This document shows positions 6,715-9,956 of a DNA stretch of 9,956 nucleotides, piece after piece. The DNA comes from JALVIU01 sp964462295 (lineage in GTDB: Bacteria > Atribacterota > JALVIU01): contig CAYWXH010000066.1 of NCBI GenBank assembly GCA_964462295.1, positions 1 to 9,956 on the forward strand, read 5' to 3'. How positions within the stretch are numbered: position 1 is the stretch's first letter; every line of letters starts with the position of its first letter. The translations under genes were made by a program, and so were the position numbers. The notes under the pieces were generated by a model. The model saw only the letters and a list, made by a program, of their open reading frames with translations, did not search any database and had not been told where the DNA came from.

Positions 6715-7273
6715 CTTCTTCTCCCCCCTTCTCTTCTATTCCTATCCATATACTTATAAGCCTAGTATCTCCAATATTTTCACCATAATGGAGATAATTT
6801 GAATCTATCAAGAGACTATCCCCTTCTTCTACTTCCACCATATTTTCTCCTATGTATACCCTACCCCTTCCCTGAATTATATAGGCAAAATCCCAACCTT
6901 TATGCTTCGTTGGGGGCCCACTTCTTCCTCCTGGCTCTATTTCTAAAAGTACAGGATGGATACATCTATTTATCTTTGGGAGTAAAAATTTCAGTTTACT
7001 TTTAAAATTCTTACTCTCCAATTCAATATAATCATCTTTTTTAAATAAGAGATATATATCTCCATTCTTATCATCTTCAAAAAAGTAAGATATATGTACC
7101 CCAAAAAATGTGGCTATCTCATCTAAATTCTTAAGGGTTGGAATAAGTTTTCCATTTTCTATAAGACTCAAAGAGGAGAGTGAGATACCTGTCTTGGAGG
7201 ATATATCGGATAATCTAATGTTGTATCTTTTGCGGAGTTGTCTAATCCTCCTCCCAATATTATAAAAATCCAT
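6695..7273 (-). CDS. XRE-family transcriptional regulator with C-terminal cupin domain
   Basis: A 192-residue DNA-binding sensor. An N-terminal helix-turn-helix (about 4-65) shows the XRE pattern IGRRIRQLRKRYNIRLSDIS, TGISLSSLSLIENGKLIPTL and LDEIATFFGV, with the recognition helix near 32-41. A small beta-rich cupin domain (about 106-180) reads PGGRSGPPTKH, DFAYIIQGRGRVYIG and GDSLLIDSNYLHYGEN. It keeps His124 and His162 but has only part of the classical metal set, so a small-molecule ligand is as likely as a metal. The C-terminal tail is Glu/Lys/Gly-rich. The ATG at 7273 is chosen because AAAGGA stands upstream and the XRE fold begins there; a longer reading from 7348 would run through the promoter. 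It is the first gene of the operon, and an inverted repeat overlaps its promoter, so autoregulation is expected. It replaces the DhaR or DhaS regulators seen with other dha operons. Confidence 0.88.
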   Translation of the reverse strand: MDFYNIGRRIRQLRKRYNIRLSDISSKTGISLSSLSLIENGKLIPTLKNLDEIATFFGVHISYFFEDDKNGDIYLLFKKDDYIELESKNFKSKLKFLLPKINRCIHPVLLEIEPGGRSGPPTKHKGWDFAYIIQGRGRVYIGENMVEVEEGDSLLIDSNYLHYGENIGDTRLISIWIGIEEKGGEEGEKDNK

Positions 7274-7285
7274 ATAAAGTTTTCC

Positions 7286-7330
7286 TTTGATATAATTAAA
7301 AAATGGATAATTTTTTTTGATTATATCAAA
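7286..7330. promoter_or_regulatory. Inverted-repeat operator candidate in the divergent control region
   Basis: TTTGATATAAT (7286-7296) is repeated as its exact reverse complement at 7320-7330. Pairing continues inward through an A-run (7298-7303) and a T-run (7313-7318), giving 18-bp arms with one mismatch (7297/7319) around a 9-nt centre. The half-sites are 34 bp apart centre to centre, roughly three helical turns, so both lie on one face of the DNA. The right arm coincides with the -10 box of the - strand promoter and the left arm lies in its leader, as for a repressor site. Assignment to the XRE-cupin regulator is inferred from adjacency. Confidence 0.65.
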
Positions 7331-7348
7331 ATTTTTATCGTCTGTCAA
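7320..7348 (-). promoter_or_regulatory. Consensus sigma70-type promoter of the regulator-dha-liv operon
   Basis: On the - strand a perfect TTGACA (7348-7343) is separated by 17 nt from a perfect TATAAT (7325-7320). The -10 is also extended (TGA immediately before it, 7328-7326). The predicted start is near 7313, giving a leader of about 40 nt before the ATG at 7273. A promoter this close to consensus would be strong unless blocked, which fits control by a repressor at the overlapping inverted repeat. Confidence 0.8.
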
Positions 7349-7358
7349 TCTTTTTTTA

Positions 7359-7367
7359 TGTTATAAT
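7359..7367 (+). promoter_or_regulatory. Extended -10 promoter for the aminotransferase-exporter unit
   Basis: TGTTATAAT is an exact extended -10 element (TGnTATAAT). The matching -35 position (about 7339-7344) is poor, as is usual for extended -10 promoters. Transcription should begin near 7374, about 20 nt before the start codon at 7395. Its upstream half overlaps the -35 of the opposite promoter, so polymerases at the two sites would compete. Confidence 0.65.
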
Positions 7368-7383
7368 AAAAAAAATTTAAATC

Positions 7384-7390
7384 GGAGGGG
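7384..7390 (+). promoter_or_regulatory. Ribosome binding site that fixes the aminotransferase start
   Basis: GGAGGGG lies 4 nt before the ATG at 7395. The same frame is open upstream to 7317, but that extension crosses the promoter and would start before the predicted transcript. The ATG at 7395 is therefore the start. Confidence 0.8.
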
Positions 7391-7394
7391 TAAA

Positions 7395-8696
7395 ATGATA
7401 GAAAATAAGAGAAATGAATTTCCTGCACTTTTTGAAAAAAGAAATGGAAAATATCCTATATACTTTGACAATGCATGTATGACCCTAAAACCAAAACCTG
7501 TAATAGATGCTATCTTAGAATATTATATGAAATTTCCCGCATGTGGAGGAGAGGGTAGGAGTGCCCATTGGTTTTCCCACGAGATAAATAAGAGGATAGA
7601 AAAATCTCGAGAAACTATAGCAAAATTCATAGGGGCAAAGAGTGAAAAAGAGATAGTCTTTATAAGAAATACTACAGAGGGAATAAATATTGTTGCAAAT
7701 GGATACCCATGGAAAAAAGGCGATAAAGTACTAACTACTACTAAAGAACACAATTCCAATCTTTATCCATGGAAAGATTTAGAAAAGAAAGGACTTATAG
7801 AATATTATTATCTTCCATTTAAAGGTGACTACACATTTGACCTTGAAGGTTTTGAAAAAACACTGAAGGAAAAGGGTATAACATTTGTAAGTATGGGAAT
7901 TACTTCTAACTTAGATGGATACACTATACCATTTAGGGAAATCACTAAAATTGCACACAAATATGGGGCAAAGGTAATGTTTGATGGGGCACAATACATA
8001 CCCCATAATGAGATAGATGTAACCAAAGATGACATAGATTTTCTCTCTTTTTCTATCCATAAGATGTGTGGACCTTCAGGGATAGGAGTATTGTATGGAA
8101 AATACGATCTATTAAAAGAGATAGCCCCTTTTATAAAAGGTGGTGGCATGATCTCTGATACATTTTTGGACAAAGACCCTATCTACCTTGACCCACCCCA
8201 TAGATTTGAGGCAGGACTTCAAGATTACGCAGGTATGATAGGGGCAGGAAAAGCTGCCGAATATCTTATGGAAATAGGGCTTAAAAACATAGCACACTAT
8301 GAAGAAGGGCTTAATACCTATCTTGACGAGAAATTAAAGGCCCTTCCCACATATGGAGAAGAGTTTTCCATAATTGGTCCTTCATCTCCAGAGAAAAGAA
8401 GTGGAATAACTACACTTATATTCAATCGATCTGGTATGGTTTATTTAGATGATGGCTCCCCCAAAATAGGTATAGCAAGTCTTTTAGATGCATGGGAAAA
8501 TATTATGGTAAGAAGTGGAGAATTTTGTGTAAATGCATGGTTTAATTTCTACAAAATATCAAGAGAAAGAGAAAAAGTAAGGGCATCTTTATACTTTTAC
8601 AATACCAAAGAAGAGGTAGATATATTTGTAAGTAGTATCCAAAAAATAGTATCCCTTCCAGAGTATAAGATGCTTCCTAAAGTAAAAGAGGGCTAA
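7395..8696 (+). CDS. PLP-dependent class V aminotransferase, cysteine desulfurase / selenocysteine lyase-like
   Basis: A 433-residue fold type I PLP enzyme. Visible landmarks are YFDNACMTLKPKPVIDA (23-39), RNTTEGIN (91-98), the cofactor-stacking KEHNSNLYPW (117-126, His119), FDGAQYIPH (196-204, Asp197 and Gln200), and SIHKMCGPSGIG (220-231) with the PLP-binding Lys223. The C-terminal domain keeps VRSGEFCVNAW (372-382) with Cys378 at the sulfur-accepting position of SufS-type desulfurases, and RASLYFYNTKEEVD (396-409). Cysteines 28, 50 and 225 near active-site motifs are unlike E. coli SufS. The text around FDNACMTL and PACGGEGRSAH suggests a branch distinct from housekeeping SufS or IscS. No Fe-S assembly genes adjoin it. 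It begins the divergent unit and is followed 2 nt later by a sulfur-anion-type exporter gene, so a catabolic C-S lyase or desulfurase role is plausible but inferred. Confidence 0.85.
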   Translation: MIENKRNEFPALFEKRNGKYPIYFDNACMTLKPKPVIDAILEYYMKFPACGGEGRSAHWFSHEINKRIEKSRETIAKFIGAKSEKEIVFIRNTTEGINIVANGYPWKKGDKVLTTTKEHNSNLYPWKDLEKKGLIEYYYLPFKGDYTFDLEGFEKTLKEKGITFVSMGITSNLDGYTIPFREITKIAHKYGAKVMFDGAQYIPHNEIDVTKDDIDFLSFSIHKMCGPSGIGVLYGKYDLLKEIAPFIKGGGMISDTFLDKDPIYLDPPHRFEAGLQDYAGMIGAGKAAEYLMEIGLKNIAHYEEGLNTYLDEKLKALPTYGEEFSIIGPSSPEKRSGITTLIFNRSGMVYLDDGSPKIGIASLLDAWENIMVRSGEFCVNAWFNFYKISREREKVRASLYFYNTKEEVDIFVSSIQKIVSLPEYKMLPKVKEG

Positions 8697-8698
8697 CA

Positions 8699-9454
8699 GT
8701 GAACTGGATACTTATTGTAAAATTTATATTTATCTTTATATCGGGTATATTTGCAGGATTTATGAATGTCCTTGCAGGAGGAGGTTCTTTTATTACACTC
8801 CCCGTGCTTGTATTTGCAGGACTTCCTATAGATATAGCAAATGGTACAAATAGACTTGCAAATTTTATAATAACCTCATATTCTACATATAGATTTGAGA
8901 AAAAAGGACTTGGCACATTCAAATATGCTATCCCTTTAGGGATACCTGCACTATTTGGTGCTATGCTTGGGGCATATATTTCTGTATCTATCCCAAGAGA
9001 TCTTTTAGAAAAGATAGTGGGAATCCTAATCCTTGCCATGATACCCTTTATCTTTATGAACAAAGAGACAATGATAAAGGGAAAGAAAGATTTGAGAAAA
9101 AACAGTCTCATCACATATGTAATCTTCTTTTTATTAGGTATATATGGTGGGTTTCTACAGGCAGGGATAGGTTTTTTCCTTATACTCTCCCTTGTATTTT
9201 TTGTAGGGTTTGACCTTGTAAGGGCAAATGCAGTAAAGATGGGTGTTGCAATGATATATACACTCTTTTCTACCCTTGTTTTTATTCTAACGGGAAGGGT
9301 ACAATTTCTCTATGGTATTGTACTTGCAGGGGGAGGGGTAGTTGGTGCACACCTTTCTACATACCTTTCTGTGAAAAAGGGCTCTGCATGGGTAAGGATC
9401 GTACTTATTATTATAATTATCGCATCTGCCATAAAATTCTTGCTTTTCCCATAA
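8699..9454 (+). CDS. TauE/SafE-family membrane exporter (sulfite/organosulfonate exporter family)
   Basis: A 251-residue, highly hydrophobic membrane protein with about seven to eight helices in two related halves. The first half has GIFAGFMNVLAGGGSFITLP (16-35), the second LGIYGGFLQAGIGFFLIL, the paired Gly-rich signature of TauE/SafE (DUF81) transporters. A cytoplasmic Lys/Arg-rich loop (about 121-135) separates the halves. Start is GTG at 8699 with GAGGG 6 nt upstream, inside the end of the preceding gene; only 2 nt separate the genes, so they are cotranslated. Characterised relatives move sulfite, sulfoacetate or other sulfur anions, but many members have no known cargo. Next to a desulfurase-like enzyme, release of a sulfur-containing waste product is a reasonable inference. 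The terminator begins at its stop codon. Confidence 0.85.
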   Translation: MNWILIVKFIFIFISGIFAGFMNVLAGGGSFITLPVLVFAGLPIDIANGTNRLANFIITSYSTYRFEKKGLGTFKYAIPLGIPALFGAMLGAYISVSIPRDLLEKIVGILILAMIPFIFMNKETMIKGKKDLRKNSLITYVIFFLLGIYGGFLQAGIGFFLILSLVFFVGFDLVRANAVKMGVAMIYTLFSTLVFILTGRVQFLYGIVLAGGGVVGAHLSTYLSVKKGSAWVRIVLIIIIIASAIKFLLFP

Positions 9455-9482
9455 AAAAAGAGGCCGATTTGGCCTCTTTTTT
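9454..9482. terminator. Bidirectional rho-independent terminator
   Basis: A perfect 12-bp stem, AAAAAAGAGGCC (9454-9465) with its reverse complement (9471-9482), closes a 5-nt loop GATTT. A six-T run ends the hairpin on both strands. It ends the aminotransferase-exporter transcript on + and the pseudopilin transcript on -, whose stop is at 9485. Confidence 0.93.
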
Positions 9483-9484
9483 AT

Positions 9485-9956
9485 CTATTCCCAGGTAACC
9501 CTATAATAGGCCCAATGACTGGTATTAGGCTGGTTATTATTATTAGTATTGTCTCCGCGTCTGAAATTCCCTGTAGCAAGGTCTCCATCGTCTATCCTCT
9601 TATCTATATACTGCATTACATATAGTGCACGGCCTAATGAAAGAGCTTCAAACCCTAATTCAACACAAGGGTCAGCAACTCCATCCCCATCAAAATCTAT
9701 GGTATTTATAGTGGAGTGAGAATAACCATCTGCAATCCATGTACCTTCCCACTGATATCCATCATCCTCTCCTCCAGGCACCTTATTAAAGGGATTCATA
9801 CCCCAAGATTCAAGATAGGGGCCATCCCAACCTTCTACATTAGATACATTTTCAAGAAAATCTATACCATGATAAGGATCCAAACCTGTACCATAATACT
9901 GATCATCATCTGGGGGAAAAACTCCTGTATCAGAATAGTACATAAGGGCTGCAGTC
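9485..9956 (-). CDS. GspG-like type II secretion / type IV pseudopilin, C-terminal part (partial, runs off right edge)
   Basis: The reading frame is open to the window edge: TAAL precedes the methionine at 9943, so that methionine is internal and the N-terminal prepilin helix lies outside. The visible 156 residues start with ALMYYSDTGVFP, matching the GspG 'AL..Y..DTG.YP' signature, then GLDPYHG, GWDGPYLESWGMNPFN (the W.GPYL..NPF motif), and an acidic DFDGDGVAD loop (9671-9697) of calcium-binding type. An Asn-rich stretch (NTNNNNQPN) lies near the C terminus, which ends YYRVTWE. The region after the NPF motif is longer than in classical GspG, so it may be a pseudopilin or secreted pilin-like protein of another assembly rather than the major T2SS pseudopilin. 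It shares only the terminator with the neighbouring operon and shows no functional link to it. Confidence 0.75.
   Translation of the reverse strand, partial: TAALMYYSDTGVFPPDDDQYYGTGLDPYHGIDFLENVSNVEGWDGPYLESWGMNPFNKVPGGEDDGYQWEGTWIADGYSHSTINTIDFDGDGVADPCVELGFEALSLGRALYVMQYIDKRIDDGDLATGNFRRGDNTNNNNQPNTSHWAYYRVTWE

Noticed and set aside
7286..7330. The inverted repeat as a rho-independent terminator or riboswitch stem
   Set aside because: It has almost no G-C pairs, lies between divergent genes with nothing upstream to terminate, and coincides with a promoter -10, so an operator explains it better.
7274..7348. Upstream extension of the regulator frame to 7348
   Set aside because: It crosses the TTGACA/TATAAT promoter and the inverted repeat; the XRE fold begins right after the ATG at 7273, which has its own ribosome site.
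7317..7394. Upstream extension of the aminotransferase frame to 7317
   Set aside because: It runs through the extended -10 promoter and precedes the predicted transcript start; GGAGGGG before the ATG at 7395 and the family N terminus support the shorter form.
7829..8173. Open frame of 114 codons on - inside the aminotransferase gene
   Set aside because: Antisense shadow of a conserved catalytic domain with no recognisable family.
7395..8696. Naming the PLP enzyme sufS or iscS
   Set aside because: The motifs fit the superfamily, but the N-terminal text, extra cysteines and lack of Fe-S assembly neighbours argue against the housekeeping role.
8677..9114. Open frame of 145 codons on - opposite the exporter gene
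   Set aside because: It mirrors the hydrophobic codons of the exporter; the sense frame carries clear TauE/SafE motifs and a ribosome site.
9941..9943. Methionine at 9943 as the start of the pseudopilin gene
   Set aside because: The frame stays open to the window edge with TAAL before it, matching the conserved GspG 'AL..Y' text, and no pilin N-terminal helix is in view.
1..9956. CRISPR arrays, tRNA/rRNA genes, insertion sequences or phage genes
   Set aside because: No spaced direct repeats, cloverleaf-like or conserved rRNA text, transposase or phage genes, or element-end inverted repeats were seen; no intergenic stretch exceeds about 125 bases.

Overview
The window is AT-rich, gene-dense bacterial DNA. 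Isoleucine ATA and arginine AGA/AGG codons are frequent, which hints at a thermophile; that is inference only. A secreted binding protein with a Sec signal peptide and no lipobox cysteine, plus the end of a GspG-type pseudopilin, suggest a diderm (Gram-negative) cell. The phylum cannot be fixed from the sequence.

Left edge (1-90): the last 19 codons of an unidentified + strand gene converge on the end of the large - strand operon, with a GC-rich hairpin between them.

Main operon (7273 down to 88, - strand): nine tightly packed genes. They are an XRE-cupin regulator, dhaK, dhaL, a branched-chain-amino-acid-type ABC importer (substrate-binding protein, livH, livM, livG, livF) and a small protein of the L-2-amino-thiazoline-4-carboxylate (ATC) hydrolase family. 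Junctions are overlaps or short gaps. The widest gap, 60 nt between the binding protein and livH, holds a hairpin with a U-rich tail that probably lowers expression of the membrane and ATPase genes relative to the binding protein.

Control region (7274-7394): a consensus sigma70-type promoter (TTGACA-17-TATAAT with an extended -10) drives the operon. An extended -10 promoter drives the opposite strand. An 11-bp perfect inverted repeat, extending to 18 bp with one mismatch, overlaps the operon's -10 box and leader. It is the obvious candidate operator for the XRE-cupin regulator.

Divergent unit (7395-9454, + strand): a PLP-dependent class V aminotransferase of the cysteine desulfurase / selenocysteine lyase type with the PLP lysine and catalytic-type cysteine, then a TauE/SafE-family exporter. 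The unit ends at a perfect bidirectional terminator.

Right edge (9485-9956, - strand): the C-terminal part of a GspG-like pseudopilin with a calcium-type acidic loop, unrelated to the cluster.

Taken together, the 11 genes around the shared control region look like one regulated module: import of a small polar, perhaps amino-acid-like or sulfur-containing solute; phosphorylation of a carbonyl (dihydroxyacetone-like) intermediate; and handling of a cysteine or thiazoline-type sulfur compound with export of a sulfur anion. I do not recognise this gene combination as a described pathway. The linkage is visible in the sequence; the substrate is inference.
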